Source: Streptococcus sanguinis
GTDB lineage: Bacteria; Bacillota; Bacilli; Lactobacillales; Streptococcaceae
Length of the DNA stretch: 55,450 bases
Reading direction: 5' to 3'
NCBI RefSeq assembly: GCF_003943735.1
Contig: NZ_RJMV01000002.1
Span: 291,807-347,256 of the forward strand
Shown piece after piece: positions 40,669 through 50,258 of this stretch (positions within the stretch are counted from its first letter, which is position 1; the number at the start of each line of letters is the position of its first letter). Made by a program: the position numbers and the translations under genes. The notes below the pieces were generated by a model, which saw only the letters and a program-made list of their open reading frames with translations, did not search any database and was not told the origin of the DNA.

Positions 40669-41919
40669 ATGAAGTTAGTTTCTTTATGGTCAAAGGTTTC
40701 TCTGGGCTTGCAACTCTTGATTGCTTTGATTTTGGGTGTTCTTGTTGCTCTTATCTGGCCGCAGTTTTCGGCTTTTTACCAATTTCTGGGTCAAGCTTTT
40801 ATCAGTTTGATTAATATGGTGATTATTCCACTGGTCTTTCCAGTTGTGGTCGTAGCTGTGGCTGGTGTGATCGGCAAGAAATCTTTCGGGAAGCTTTTGT
40901 CAAAGAGTCTGCTCTATTTCTTTGGGGTCACGACGGCGATTACTTTTATTTTTGTCTTTGCATCTTATTATCTGGGCTTTGGTCAGGGAGTCAATATCGG
41001 TCAGGCGGGATCCAGCATTGACGGGATTGCCAAAAGTATTCAGTTGGATGAGTTTTTGCTTAGCTTCATTCCCTCTAATATCGTCAAGTCGCTTTCAGAA
41101 GGGGCTTTGCTTCCTATCATCGTCTTTGCGATATTTTTGGGTTATGGTCTTGGGAGTCTTAAGGAAGACAAGTCACAGAAGTTTATTGATTTATTACAAA
41201 TTTGGATTGAGGCTATTTATAAAATTGTCGGTGTGATTGTGAAGCTGTCTCCGATTGGTATTTTTGGTTTTATTGCTAAGGATGTGGCTACGACAGGAGT
41301 TGACAAGTTGGCCGGTTTGGGGCAATTTGTAGCAGGGACTTATCTGGCTTATGGGGTTCTAGCTTTAGTGATTTTTCCTTTGATTGCTCTTACTTTCAGA
41401 ATTCCTTATCTAACAAGCTTGCAACGGATTTGGAGTCTTTTGACTTTGGCTTTTGTCTCTGGCAGTTCCAGTGTTGTCCTGCCGCCGCTGTTGAAAGATT
41501 TAAAGAAGCAGGGCTATGATGAGCATGTCATAGATTTGGTTGTGCCTTTGGGTTACACTTTTAATCTTGAGGGGGCTGCTGTGTATTTCTCTGTAGCAAC
41601 TATTTTTATTGCGCATGCTTATGGGATTGCTTTTTCTGTATCAGGGCTTTTCTTTACTGTTTTGCTTTTGACTTTGATTGGTAAAACAGCTGCAACGGTG
41701 CCTTCAGGAGCGATTGTTGTCTTGCTGGCAGCTGCGCCTCAGCTAGGCTTGCCGGTAGAAGGCGTTGCCCTGATTTTTGCGGTTGATTTCTTTGTCAATG
41801 CTGGTCGCACTGCCCTCAATGTTCTAGGTCAGGTCTTGGCCGTCAGTGTTATTGAAAAGACGGAAGGCAATGTAGTAGAAGAATCAAAAAGCAGCAAGCT
41901 GGCTGTTCGGTATTCCTAA
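40669..41919 (+). CDS. dicarboxylate/amino acid:cation symporter (DAACS)
   Basis: 416 residues with about eight helices plus two re-entrant loops. VSGSSSVVLPPLL is the serine-rich HP1 loop, NLEGAAVYFSVATIFIA the helix-7 region (NMDGTA-like in GltPh), IGKTAATVPSGAIVVL the HP2 region, and FFVNAGRTALNVLG the substrate-binding helix 8. Transports glutamate, aspartate, serine/threonine or dicarboxylates; which one is not certain. Ribosome site AAAGGAG. The ATP-grasp gene follows 14 bases later. Confidence 0.9.
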   Translation: MKLVSLWSKVSLGLQLLIALILGVLVALIWPQFSAFYQFLGQAFISLINMVIIPLVFPVVVVAVAGVIGKKSFGKLLSKSLLYFFGVTTAITFIFVFASYYLGFGQGVNIGQAGSSIDGIAKSIQLDEFLLSFIPSNIVKSLSEGALLPIIVFAIFLGYGLGSLKEDKSQKFIDLLQIWIEAIYKIVGVIVKLSPIGIFGFIAKDVATTGVDKLAGLGQFVAGTYLAYGVLALVIFPLIALTFRIPYLTSLQRIWSLLTLAFVSGSSSVVLPPLLKDLKKQGYDEHVIDLVVPLGYTFNLEGAAVYFSVATIFIAHAYGIAFSVSGLFFTVLLLTLIGKTAATVPSGAIVVLLAAAPQLGLPVEGVALIFAVDFFVNAGRTALNVLGQVLAVSVIEKTEGNVVEESKSSKLAVRYS

Positions 41920-41933
41920 AGGAGAGAAGACTT

Positions 41934-42878
41934 ATGAGTCAAGCAAAAGTATACGTTATTCATGAAAATTTGGAGTGGACGCAGCACTTGGTCAAGTGGC
42001 TGGAGGAAAAAGATGTGCCTTATGAACTGTGGGATTTGTCAAGTGGGATTCTAGATTTGCAGAGTCCGCCCCCAACAGGAATTTTCTACAATCGGATGTC
42101 TGCTTCTTCTCATACGCGTGGACACCGCTATGCACCTGAATTTACAGAGCAAGTTCTAACTTGGCTGGAAGCTCACGGTCGTAAAGTCATCAACGGCAGC
42201 GGGGCTATTAATTTAGAAATAAGTAAGATTAAACAATATTTGAAGCTTTCTGAAGTTGGAATTGCTTATCCAGAGACAGTAGCCGTTTTGGGACAGGAGA
42301 ATATTCTTGAGGCGGCTAGAAAGCTTAATATTTATCCCCTGATTACCAAGCATAATCGGGCTGGGAAAGGTTTGGGAGTACAGCTCTTCAATAGTGAGGA
42401 AGAGTTGGAAGCCTATGTAGACGGTCCTGCTTTTGAGCCTTCTGTGGATGGGATTACCCTGCTTCAGGCCTATATCAAGCCTGCGGATGGTCGGATTCGT
42501 CGTTCGGAGTTTATCAACCAGAAGTTTCTTTATACAGTGTCCATCGATTCATCAGAGGGCTTTCAGCTTTGCCCGGCAGATGGGTGTCAGATTGGACAAA
42601 GGCCTGCTCAGCTAGAGACCTCGGATAAGTTTCAAATCACGGAGCCGCTGCCTGCTAGTCAAAGGCAGGCTTACGAGACATTTCTAGCTCAGGCTGGTAT
42701 TGATGTGGCGGCTATTGAGTGGGTAGAGTCGGAGGCAGGTCAGATCTATGTCTATGATGTGAACACCAATACCAACTATAATCCGACAGCAGAAGAAAAA
42801 GCAGGAATTTTTGCTCATCAGCATCTGGCAGAATATCTAAAGAACGAGCTGGCAGCATCCTATCCAGAACAAATTTAA
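41934..42878 (+). CDS. ATP-grasp (RimK/glutathione-synthetase-like) ligase
   Basis: 314 residues. A Rossmann-like N-terminal part (VYVIHENLEWTQHLVKWLEE), the ATP-lid KHNRAGKGLGVQLF, and the metal-binding VYDVNTNTNYN near the C-terminus (Asp/Asn ligands). These enzymes join a carboxylate to an amine with ATP. Co-transcription with a DAACS transporter suggests that the substrate is an acidic amino acid or dicarboxylate brought in by it, which is an inference. Ribosome site AAGGAGAG. Confidence 0.82.
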   Translation: MSQAKVYVIHENLEWTQHLVKWLEEKDVPYELWDLSSGILDLQSPPPTGIFYNRMSASSHTRGHRYAPEFTEQVLTWLEAHGRKVINGSGAINLEISKIKQYLKLSEVGIAYPETVAVLGQENILEAARKLNIYPLITKHNRAGKGLGVQLFNSEEELEAYVDGPAFEPSVDGITLLQAYIKPADGRIRRSEFINQKFLYTVSIDSSEGFQLCPADGCQIGQRPAQLETSDKFQITEPLPASQRQAYETFLAQAGIDVAAIEWVESEAGQIYVYDVNTNTNYNPTAEEKAGIFAHQHLAEYLKNELAASYPEQI

Positions 42879-43041
42879 AACAAACAAAAGCTTTCTGTTT
42901 AGGAGGCTTTTATTAAAGATTGATTTTTCTTTGTAAGGATAATAAATGTATCTATAGCTCACCTCGGGGATAGCGAGTGAATTGGCCTTTCCTACCTATT
43001 CACTTCATGCCTATTTGGAAAAATAGCAGTACTTATTACTG

Positions 43042-43078
43042 AAATCACACCTTGCATCAATTGGGAGGTGTGATTTTT
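43042..43078 (+). terminator. hairpin in the 42879-43212 gap
   Basis: 11-bp stem AAATCACACCT / AGGTGTGATTT followed by TT. The gap (334 bases) has no gene; a second weaker hairpin AAAAGC/GCTTTT lies right after the ATP-grasp stop, and the -10 TACAAT (43177-43182) with TGC before it serves the next operon. Confidence 0.75.
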
Positions 43079-43212
43079 AAGTGTTTGTCTTAAAACAAGA
43101 ACCCTGTGCTATTTGCAATATCCGAACCTTCTGTCTTTATTTTCTGAAATAGTATACAAAATCCTCGAATTTATGCTACAATGAGACAAACTAAAAATGA
43201 TTGGAGCCAAGC

Positions 43213-43479
43213 ATGAAAGCAATTATTACCGTTGTCGGAAAAGATAAAACAGGGATTGTAGCCGGAGTTTCCACTAAGATAGCGGAGCTGGGGCTGAATA
43301 TTGACGATATTTCCCAAACCGTTTTGGAGGAATATTTTACCATGATGGCCTTGGTGTCAAGCGATGAAAAGCAAGATTTTACGGCCCTTCGCAATGAGTT
43401 TGAAGCTTTCGGCCAAGAGCTCAACGTCAAAATCAACATTCAAAGCGCAGCCATTTTTGATGCCATGTACAATATCTAA
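43213..43479 (+). CDS. ACT-domain protein (UPF0237)
   Basis: 88 residues: one ACT domain (MKAIITVVGKDKTGIVAGVSTKIAELGLNIDDISQTVL). ACT domains bind amino acids to regulate partners. The ATG at 43213 has TTGGAG at the right distance. It is always found just before the UPF0210 gene, as here (10 bases apart), so the two probably work together. Confidence 0.92.
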   Translation: MKAIITVVGKDKTGIVAGVSTKIAELGLNIDDISQTVLEEYFTMMALVSSDEKQDFTALRNEFEAFGQELNVKINIQSAAIFDAMYNI

Positions 43480-43489
43480 GGAGTGAAGG

Positions 43490-44827
43490 ATGGATATTAG
43501 ACAAGTAACAGAGACCATTGCCATGATTGAGGAGCAGAATTTTGATATTCGGACCATCACCATGGGCATTTCACTCTTAGACTGTATCGACACTGATATT
43601 GATCGGGCAGCGGAGAAGGTTTACCAAAAAATCACGACCAAAGCGAAAGATCTGGTGGCAGTTGGGGATGAAATTGCAGCAGAGCTCGGGATTCCTCTCG
43701 TCAATAAGCGGGTCTCAGTGACTCCGATTTCTCTGATTGGGGCAGCGACAGACAGCAGAGATTATGTGCCTTTGGCCAAGGCTTTAGACAAGGCGGCCAA
43801 GGAAATCGGCGTTGACTTTATCGGCGGCTTCTCGGCCTTGGTTCAAAAGGGCTATCAAAAAGGCGATGAAATTCTTATTAATTCTATTCCACGTGCTTTG
43901 GCTGAGACGGACAAGGTCTGTTCCTCTGTCAATATCGGCTCAACCAAGACCGGCATCAATATGACTGCAGTTGCGGATATGGGGCGGATTATTAAGGAAA
44001 CAGCCCAGCTTTCTGACATGGGGGCGGCCAAGCTAGTCGTCTTTGCCAATGCGGTAGAGGACAATCCTTTCATGGCGGGGGCCTTTCATGGTGTTGGTGA
44101 GGCCGATGTGGTCATCAATGTCGGGGTTTCTGGTCCAGGTGTTGTCAAGCGAGCTTTGGAAAAGGTCCGTGGTGAGAGCTTTGATGTGGTCGCGGAAACG
44201 GTCAAGAAAACGGCCTTCAAAATCACTCGTATCGGTCAGTTGGTCGGTCAGATGGCCAGCGAGCGTCTGGGTGTCAAGTTCGGGATTGTTGACTTGAGTC
44301 TGGCTCCAACACCGGCAGTCGGAGACTCAGTGGCTCGTGTCTTGGAAGAAATGGGCTTGGAAACAGTTGGCACTCATGGCACGACAGCAGCACTTGCCCT
44401 GCTCAATGACCAAGTCAAAAAAGGCGGTGTCATGGCCTGCAATCAGGTTGGCGGACTGTCTGGTGCTTTCATTCCTGTGTCAGAAGACGAGGGCATGATT
44501 GCGGCTGTGCAAAATGGCTCGCTCAATCTAGAAAAGTTAGAAGCTATGACAGCTATCTGCTCGGTAGGTTTGGATATGATTGCCATTCCAGAGGCGACAC
44601 CGGCTGAAACCATCGCAGCCATGATTGCGGATGAGGCAGCGATTGGCGTTATCAATCAAAAGACGACAGCTGTGCGGATTATTCCAAAGGGCAAGGAAGG
44701 CGATATGATTGAATTTGGCGGGCTCTTGGGAACAGCTCCGGTCATGAAGGTCAATCAGGCTTCGTCAGCTGCCTTCATCGCGCGGGGTGGTCAGATTCCA
44801 GCGCCTATTCACAGCTTTAAAAATTAA
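43490..44827 (+). CDS. UPF0210/PFL family protein (DUF711)
   Basis: 445 residues, normal length. [31 protein letters not shown] at the start, with [31 protein letters not shown] and [33 protein letters not shown] following. Structurally related to glycyl-radical (PFL-like) barrels but lacking an evident radical glycine loop; the activity is unknown. Operon partner of the ACT-domain protein. Ribosome site AAGGAG. Confidence 0.92.
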   Translation: MDIRQVTETIAMIEEQNFDIRTITMGISLLDCIDTDIDRAAEKVYQKITTKAKDLVAVGDEIAAELGIPLVNKRVSVTPISLIGAATDSRDYVPLAKALDKAAKEIGVDFIGGFSALVQKGYQKGDEILINSIPRALAETDKVCSSVNIGSTKTGINMTAVADMGRIIKETAQLSDMGAAKLVVFANAVEDNPFMAGAFHGVGEADVVINVGVSGPGVVKRALEKVRGESFDVVAETVKKTAFKITRIGQLVGQMASERLGVKFGIVDLSLAPTPAVGDSVARVLEEMGLETVGTHGTTAALALLNDQVKKGGVMACNQVGGLSGAFIPVSEDEGMIAAVQNGSLNLEKLEAMTAICSVGLDMIAIPEATPAETIAAMIADEAAIGVINQKTTAVRIIPKGKEGDMIEFGGLLGTAPVMKVNQASSAAFIARGGQIPAPIHSFKN

Positions 44828-44959
44828 ACAGCTAGATTTGAAACAGCTTTTAAGAAAGCATTATAAAGGACAGCTATTCAGTTTCCGAGTAGGAGTTTGC
44901 GGGATTGCATATAGCTGGATGCTTGAAATGTAGGGGATTATAAGGAGATTGTTTAGGTT

Positions 44960-45856
44960 ATGAATAAAAGAGAGCTAGCTGAGCTGGCCCTTGATTTAGG
45001 TTTGGATTTTGATAAAGAGAGCGGCATTATATATGGCCGTAGAAGGGATTATGCTTTTTATCTAGAGACCATAACAGATGGCGATGAATTTGCGATTTTT
45101 TTCTCGGTCAGATGTGAGCAGGGCTATATCGGTCGAGATACCTTGGAAGCTCTGATCAACGATTCCGAGGTTTTGATTGATTTTGAAAGAGCTGGCTATA
45201 ACTTGGCCTGTCAGATTTTGGCTGATCAGGATCGGGATCTGCTGCCGGATATTTTGGAGGAGGCTATCGAGGACTGCACCCGCTACTTTGAGGAGCAAGG
45301 GCTGGTTAGCGCCTGTGAGAAAACTGGTGAAACCGGAGAGGTCGACCTGTATCAGTTCAAAGGAGATTGGCTCTTTCTCACGCCATCTAGCTATGAGCGA
45401 ATGATTTCCATCTCACAGGATAAGGTGACAAAGCGCCCTCTTCCTCATCAAAGTCCGCAGAAAATACATTATTTTCTGGGTGTTCTCGGAGCATTCTCGA
45501 CGAGCTTGCTTGGTGCATGTCTTGTCTTCTTCCTGACAGGTGCATCCTTGGCCATGGGCTTCATATCAGGTTTTACACTGCTATTTAGCATTGCTTGTTA
45601 TGAAAAGTTTGTCAAAGGTATTTCTGTTTTAGGAATTGTGGCAAGTTTCTTTTTTACTTTAGCGATGAGCTTTGTAGCTGTTCAAATCGGTTATGCCAAT
45701 TCTTTTTACCAAGGGGAAGGCAATATTTTGCAAGCCATTATCGCTATTAATAAAGCCGCTTTATCCGGACAGTTTGGTCTTAATTATTGGCTCCATTATC
45801 TGTACATTATTCTTGGGTGTGTCAGTGCCGGCAAAGTTCATGTTAAGTCTCTATAG
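44960..45856 (+). CDS. hypothetical membrane protein
   Basis: 298 residues. The first 165 are soluble and acidic (GDEFAIFFSVRCEQGYIGRDTLEALINDSEVLIDF), then four hydrophobic helices (about 168-190, 192-212, 218-240 and 272-292). No known domain recognised. Ribosome site AAGGAG about 14 bases from the ATG, so the start is a little uncertain. It stands alone between the UPF0210 gene and the phosphatase pair. Confidence 0.72.
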   Translation: MNKRELAELALDLGLDFDKESGIIYGRRRDYAFYLETITDGDEFAIFFSVRCEQGYIGRDTLEALINDSEVLIDFERAGYNLACQILADQDRDLLPDILEEAIEDCTRYFEEQGLVSACEKTGETGEVDLYQFKGDWLFLTPSSYERMISISQDKVTKRPLPHQSPQKIHYFLGVLGAFSTSLLGACLVFFLTGASLAMGFISGFTLLFSIACYEKFVKGISVLGIVASFFFTLAMSFVAVQIGYANSFYQGEGNILQAIIAINKAALSGQFGLNYWLHYLYIILGCVSAGKVHVKSL

Positions 45857-45992
45857 TTGATTAGATGCTGACTTCACAGTGAGAAGCTGTCTATCATAGT
45901 GGGAAACCGAGTTCTCCCTCTTCTTTATCCTAAAGAAGCCAAAGGCCTTTTTCAAAATTTACTATAACAAACAAAAATAAAAGAGGTAAACT

Positions 45993-46694
45993 ATGTCAAA
46001 AACAAGACTCTATGTTATCCGTCATGGCAAGACCATGTTCAATACTATTGGCCGGGCTCAGGGCTGGTCTGATACCCCGCTGACTGCCGAAGGCGAGCGA
46101 GGTATTCGTGAGCTGGGCATCGGATTGCGAGAGTCGGGTTTGCCTTTTGTCAAGGCTTTTTCCAGTGATAGCGGCCGGACCATTCAGACCATGGGGATTA
46201 TCCTAGAGGAGCTGGGCTTGACTGGCCAGATTCCCTATCGCTATGACAAGCGCATCCGGGAGTGGTGCTTCGGCAGTTTTGATGGTGCTTATGGTGGTGA
46301 GCTCTTTCATGGCGTTATCCCACGAGTTCTTAAGACGGATAATTACAAGGAACTCAGTTGGCCGGATTTGGCGAATGGTCTGGTAGAAGTGGATTCGGCT
46401 GGCTGGGCTGAACCTTGGGACAAGCTTAGCGGTCGAATTTTAGAAGGATTTGAAGCCATTGCTAGGGAGGTTGAGTCCTCAGGCGGTGGCAATGCTCTGG
46501 TCGTCAGCCACAGCATGACCATTGGTACCCTGGCTTATCTGGTTGATGAGAAGATCACGAAAAATCCTAATGTCGATAATGGCAGTGTCACAGTGCTGGA
46601 GTATGAAAATGGTCGCTTCAGCATTCAAGCCTTGGGAGATGTGTCTTACCGTCAGATTGGCGCAGCTATATTAGACCGAGAAAATCAAGAATGA
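45993..46694 (+). CDS. histidine phosphatase family protein, copy 1
   Basis: 233 residues. The phosphatase core RHGKTMFNTIGRAQGWSDTPLT carries the catalytic His, with Arg and second His in SDSGRTIQTM and VVSHSMTIGTL. It looks like the broad-specificity phosphatase branch of the phosphoglycerate-mutase fold. The substrate is unknown. The next gene is a close paralogue, so this is a tandem duplication. Ribosome site AAAGAGGT. Confidence 0.87.
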   Translation: MSKTRLYVIRHGKTMFNTIGRAQGWSDTPLTAEGERGIRELGIGLRESGLPFVKAFSSDSGRTIQTMGIILEELGLTGQIPYRYDKRIREWCFGSFDGAYGGELFHGVIPRVLKTDNYKELSWPDLANGLVEVDSAGWAEPWDKLSGRILEGFEAIAREVESSGGGNALVVSHSMTIGTLAYLVDEKITKNPNVDNGSVTVLEYENGRFSIQALGDVSYRQIGAAILDRENQE

Positions 46695-46721
46695 GTAGGA
46701 GTTTTGAGACTCCTGCTTTTT
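46693..46721 (+). terminator. terminator between the two phosphatase genes
   Basis: Stem AGTAGGAGT / ACTCCTGCT with a short loop, then TTTTTG. It suggests that the two paralogues have separate promoters. Confidence 0.75.
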
Positions 46722-46793
46722 GCTTTGAAAGCCAGATGGCGCCAATTTCTTCATAAAATGGTATAATATGAAAAGAATAACGGAGGAAATGAA

Positions 46794-47492
46794 ATGGCAA
46801 AAACAAGATTATACTTGGTTCGTCATGGCAAAACCATGTTTAATACTATCGGCCGGGCTCAAGGCTGGTCTGATACCCCTTTGACTGAAGTCGGGGAACG
46901 TGGTATTCATGAGTTGGGCATTGGCTTGAGAGAAGCTGGGCTTGATTTCAAATTGGCTCGTTCCAGCGACAGCGGCCGGACTATTCAGACCATGAGCATT
47001 ATTCTAGAGGAACTGGGCCTGACAGATCAGATTCCTTATACCTTTGACAAACGGATTCGCGAATGGTGCTTTGGCAGTTTTGATGGTGGTTATGATGGAG
47101 AGCTCTTTATGGGTGTGATGCCCCGGGTTTTCAATATTGAGCACGTTCATCAGCTCAGCTATGCTGAGTTGGCAGAAGGTCTTGTAGAAGTCGATACAGC
47201 AGGCTGGGCAGAAAATTGGGAAAAACTCAGCGGCCGAATCTGGGAAGGTTTTTCAGCCGTAGCTGAGGAGCTGGAAGCTGCTGGCGGCGGCAATGCTCTT
47301 GTAGTCAGCCACGGCATGACCATCGGAACCTTTGTCTATCTAATCAATCGAACTCGGCCTCATGGTTTGGACAATGGCAGTGTGACGGTTATAGACTATG
47401 AAGACGGTAAATTCACAGTAGCTTGCATCGGAGACATGTCTTATCGAGAGGTCGGTGCCAAAGTAATGGAGGAAGAAGTTGAAGCGCGCTAA
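46794..47492 (+). CDS. histidine phosphatase family protein, copy 2
   Basis: 232 residues, clearly paralogous with the gene before it (same RHGKTMFNTIGRAQGWSDTP, SDSGRTIQTM and KRIREWCFGSFDG). Catalytic residues are all kept, including VVSHGMTIGTF. The two differ most at 105-130 and in the C-terminal 60 residues, which suggests different substrates. Own -10 TATAAT (46764). Overlaps the next gene by 14 bases and so is linked to cell-wall function. Confidence 0.87.
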   Translation: MAKTRLYLVRHGKTMFNTIGRAQGWSDTPLTEVGERGIHELGIGLREAGLDFKLARSSDSGRTIQTMSIILEELGLTDQIPYTFDKRIREWCFGSFDGGYDGELFMGVMPRVFNIEHVHQLSYAELAEGLVEVDTAGWAENWEKLSGRIWEGFSAVAEELEAAGGGNALVVSHGMTIGTFVYLINRTRPHGLDNGSVTVIDYEDGKFTVACIGDMSYREVGAKVMEEEVEAR

Positions 47493-48267
47493 ACATCGCA
47501 AAGAAAAGAGAAAATCGAAGTCTAAGAAGATTGGGTTAACGTTTTTGTTGTTAATCGTCTTGTGTCTAGCAACTGGAGGAACGGCGATTTATTTCCGTCC
47601 GTCCTTATTACAAGATTTGCTTGCAAAGATACAGTTTTCGGGTTCGTCTAGCAGTTCGGCTAAGAAGGATTCTTCTAGCTCAGAGAGTTCGCAGTCTGAT
47701 TTGCCCAAGGTGTCTTCTACTGACTGGAATTTGATTTTGGTCAATCGAGACAACCAGCAAGAAGAAAAAACACCTGATCTGACTCAGATCGGAGAGGTCC
47801 AGGTCGATAGCCGCATTGCTGAAAATACTCGGCAATTCCTAACTGCAGCCCAGGCGATAGCTCCTGAAGAAACTCTAATCTCTGGCTATCGCAGCCGAGC
47901 TGAGCAGGAGGAACTCTATAACGAAAAAGTTGCTGGGGAAGTTGCCAAAGGCTTGTCAAATGAAGAAGCAGTCAGCATCGTGCTGAAGCAGGTGCAGCTT
48001 CCAGGAGCCAGCGAGCATCAAACGGGCTTGGCTATTGATATGAGCGCTCCAGAAGGCCAGGAGGATGAATTGGCAGCCAAAATTGCCCAACTAGCTCCGC
48101 AGTATGGCTTTGTCCTTCGCTATCCAGATGGCAAGAGTGACATTACTGGAGTTGATTTTGAGAACTGGCATTACCGTTATGTCGGTGTGGAGAATGCCCA
48201 GTATATGCAGAAGCATAATCTGGTTCTGGAAGAATATATCGCCCTGCTTAAGGCAGCGGGAAAATAA
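47479..48267 (+). CDS. LdcB/DacB-like L,D- or D,D-carboxypeptidase (VanY family)
   Basis: 262 residues. Basic N-terminus, one membrane helix at 18-38 (no lipobox), a Ser-rich linker at 54-75, then the M15B domain: SEHQTGLAIDM gives zinc ligands His180 and Asp187, and NWHYRYVG gives His231. It trims peptidoglycan stem peptides outside the membrane. TTG start within the end of the phosphatase gene with GGAGGAAGAAG upstream. LdcB in S. pneumoniae shortens tetrapeptides to tripeptides. Confidence 0.88.
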   Translation: MKRAKHRKEKRKSKSKKIGLTFLLLIVLCLATGGTAIYFRPSLLQDLLAKIQFSGSSSSSAKKDSSSSESSQSDLPKVSSTDWNLILVNRDNQQEEKTPDLTQIGEVQVDSRIAENTRQFLTAAQAIAPEETLISGYRSRAEQEELYNEKVAGEVAKGLSNEEAVSIVLKQVQLPGASEHQTGLAIDMSAPEGQEDELAAKIAQLAPQYGFVLRYPDGKSDITGVDFENWHYRYVGVENAQYMQKHNLVLEEYIALLKAAGK

Positions 48268-48274
48268 ACAAGTA

Positions 48275-48299
48275 AGTCAGGTGTTCCTGGCTTTTTTTA
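48275..48299 (+). terminator. terminator after the carboxypeptidase gene
   Basis: Stem AGTCAGG / CCTGGCT (G-T pair) with a 4-base loop, then TTTTTTT. Confidence 0.8.
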
Positions 48300-48406
48300 T
48301 GCTGATTTAGATTTCTAATCCTTTTAGCTTCTGATTAAAGCAGCTTTAGCAACAAACATAGAGATACAAAAACGAACCACTTTCTGTAAAAAATATTTAT
48401 AAATCC

Positions 48407-48460
48407 TTGACAACTATATCGGACTGCGATATAATATTTATATCAAGGTTCGATATATCG
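48407..48460 (+). promoter_or_regulatory. consensus promoter with PadR-type operators
   Basis: TTGACA (48407-48412), 17-base spacer, TATAAT (48430-48435): a perfect consensus promoter. It is overlaid by inverted repeats ATATCG-N5-CGATAT (48416-48432) and CGATATATCG (48451-48460). Such a strong promoter packed with palindromes suggests tight repression, most likely by the PadR protein it drives. Confidence 0.8.
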
Positions 48461-48481
48461 AGGTGAAAGTGAGATGAAAAG

Positions 48482-48805
48482 ATGAGTGGATTGACAGAAA
48501 AGCTTAGGAGAGTCTATGTGCCAATGACAGAGACAGGTTTTTATATCCTCTTCTGTCTTCAGAAAGAGAGGCATGGTTACAGTATTACTCAAAAAGTTAA
48601 GGAGCTGACAGAAGGACAACTATCTATCAGCCCGGGAACCATGTACGGAACCTTGGCAAAGATGGAAAAAGATGGTCTGATTGCCTTTGTTCGTGAGGAA
48701 GAAAAGAGAAAGCTCTATTCTATCACGGAGCTTGGGAAGCAGATTTTAGAGTTGGAAATACAACGGATTGAGCGCCTTTACCGCAATAGTAAGGAGGAAG
48801 TTTGA
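48482..48805 (+). CDS. PadR family transcriptional regulator
   Basis: 107 residues. Winged helix of the PadR type: YILFCLQKERHGYSITQKVKELTEGQLSISPGTMYGTLAKMEKDGLIAFVREEEKRKLYSITELG. First gene of the operon with DUF2812 and ABC exporter; PadR proteins of this kind usually repress their own operon and release it when a toxic compound binds. The overlying palindromes support this. ATG at 48482 with AGATGAAAAG-like weak site upstream. Confidence 0.9.
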   Translation: MSGLTEKLRRVYVPMTETGFYILFCLQKERHGYSITQKVKELTEGQLSISPGTMYGTLAKMEKDGLIAFVREEEKRKLYSITELGKQILELEIQRIERLYRNSKEEV

Positions 48806-49377
48806 TGGAAAAGAGAATTGTCTATAAAATCTTTACCATTGCAGACTATGACAGAGAAGCAGCTTATTTTAAACAAATGCATAGCCAAGGCTGGAAATTG
48901 AAAAAAGTAAGTTATTCTCCCTTTCTTGTTGCGGTTCGTTATACTTTTGAAGCATGTCCGCCTCAGGAAGCGGCCTATCAATTAGATTTTCGCCCTATAA
49001 AAAAGGCGGAGCGAGAATCCTATTATCAACTGTTTGAGGATTGTGGCTGGGAGCATATTACAAACTTTAATCAGTTCTCTTATTTCCGCAAACCGGTTTC
49101 TCAGATTGATGCAGACAGCGATCTTGAAATCTATAATGACGCATGGTCTAGGCTAGAAATGGTCAAGCGTTTACTTGTATGGCGGTTTTTACCAGCCATC
49201 ATGGTTTTGTGTGTCACTACCTATCTCATTCTAGATATTTCCCAGAAAAGTTTGAAAGCAAGTCTATTATTCAAATCAATCTTAGCAATAGATTGTGTCA
49301 TATTGCTCATTCTGTTCTGCCAACTGGTCCATATTGCCTTGCGTTTTTGGAAAATGAGGCTGGAACTGAAAGATTGA
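48805..49377 (+). CDS. DUF2812 family membrane protein
   Basis: 190 residues. The N-terminal DUF2812 region (ADYDREAAYFKQMHSQGWKLKKVSYSPFLVAVRYTFE ... LDFRPIKKAERESYYQLFEDCGWEHI) is followed by two hydrophobic helices (about 125-145 and 155-180). This family normally follows PadR genes and is thought to act as a membrane-bound partner. Starts at an ATGA overlap with padR; AAGGAGG upstream. Confidence 0.87.
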   Translation: MEKRIVYKIFTIADYDREAAYFKQMHSQGWKLKKVSYSPFLVAVRYTFEACPPQEAAYQLDFRPIKKAERESYYQLFEDCGWEHITNFNQFSYFRKPVSQIDADSDLEIYNDAWSRLEMVKRLLVWRFLPAIMVLCVTTYLILDISQKSLKASLLFKSILAIDCVILLILFCQLVHIALRFWKMRLELKD

Positions 49378-49418
49378 TTGCGGTTTTGTTAAATACTGTT
49401 ATGAAAGCGAGGAAAACA

Positions 49419-50258
49419 ATGAAAAAGACGATTATTGAAGTGCAAGGCTTGAAAAAGAAATTCAAGGAACAAGAAGCCTTGGCAGGAATCGATTTTTCCA
49501 TCCAAGAGGGAGAAATTTTTGGCTTCCTAGGACCGTCTGGATCTGGTAAAACGACGACTATCAATATCTTGACTGGACAGTTGTCTGCGGATGCTGGAAC
49601 AGCTCATGTGTTGTCTGCTCCGGTTGAGGATTTAAAGGTAGAAGTCCTGGAGCAGATTGGTATTGTCAGCGATGGCAGTGGTTTTTATGAAAAGATGTCA
49701 CTTTACAAGAATCTCAAAGCCTATGCCATGCTCTTTGGGGTTAAGATGACAGAAGTCGATGAACTTCTCCGAAAAGTGGGGCTTTATGATAGCCGCAACA
49801 AGGTGGCTGAAAAATTATCTACTGGTATGAAGCAGCGGATGTTACTGGTGCGTGCCTTGATTAACCGACCTAAACTGCTCTTTTTGGATGAGCCAACCAG
49901 TGGTTTGGATCCGTCAACCTCTCGCACCATTCATGAACTACTGCTAGAACTAAAAGCTCAGGGGACAACTATTTTTCTGACGACTCATGATATGCAGGAA
50001 GCTACCCTCTTGTGTGATCGCTTGGCCTTGCTAAGTAAAGGAAAACTAGTCGAAGTAGGCAGTCCACATGAGATAATCCAAAAGTATAATACAGATAAGA
50101 AGGTTCGTTTAGAATATGAAGATTTGACGACTAAGACGGTGGCTTTTGAAGAACTGCATGGAGGCATGGATTTGGCCAATGTTATCAGTATTCATTCCTG
50201 CGAACCAACTTTGGAAGATGTTTTCATCACGTTGACAGGAGGTACCTTAAATGTCTAA
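49419..50258 (+). CDS. ABC transporter ATP-binding protein
   Basis: 279 residues. Walker A GPSGSGKTT at 38-46, signature LSTGMKQRM near 132-140, Walker B LLFLDEPTSGLD, and switch His in LTTHDMQE. The C-terminal extension resembles antibiotic or bacitracin exporters (YxlF/CcmA group). The ATG at 49419 is chosen from GAGGAAAACA upstream; longer readings overlap the DUF2812 gene in another frame. Partner of the permease that follows. Confidence 0.93.
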   Translation: MKKTIIEVQGLKKKFKEQEALAGIDFSIQEGEIFGFLGPSGSGKTTTINILTGQLSADAGTAHVLSAPVEDLKVEVLEQIGIVSDGSGFYEKMSLYKNLKAYAMLFGVKMTEVDELLRKVGLYDSRNKVAEKLSTGMKQRMLLVRALINRPKLLFLDEPTSGLDPSTSRTIHELLLELKAQGTTIFLTTHDMQEATLLCDRLALLSKGKLVEVGSPHEIIQKYNTDKKVRLEYEDLTTKTVAFEELHGGMDLANVISIHSCEPTLEDVFITLTGGTLNV

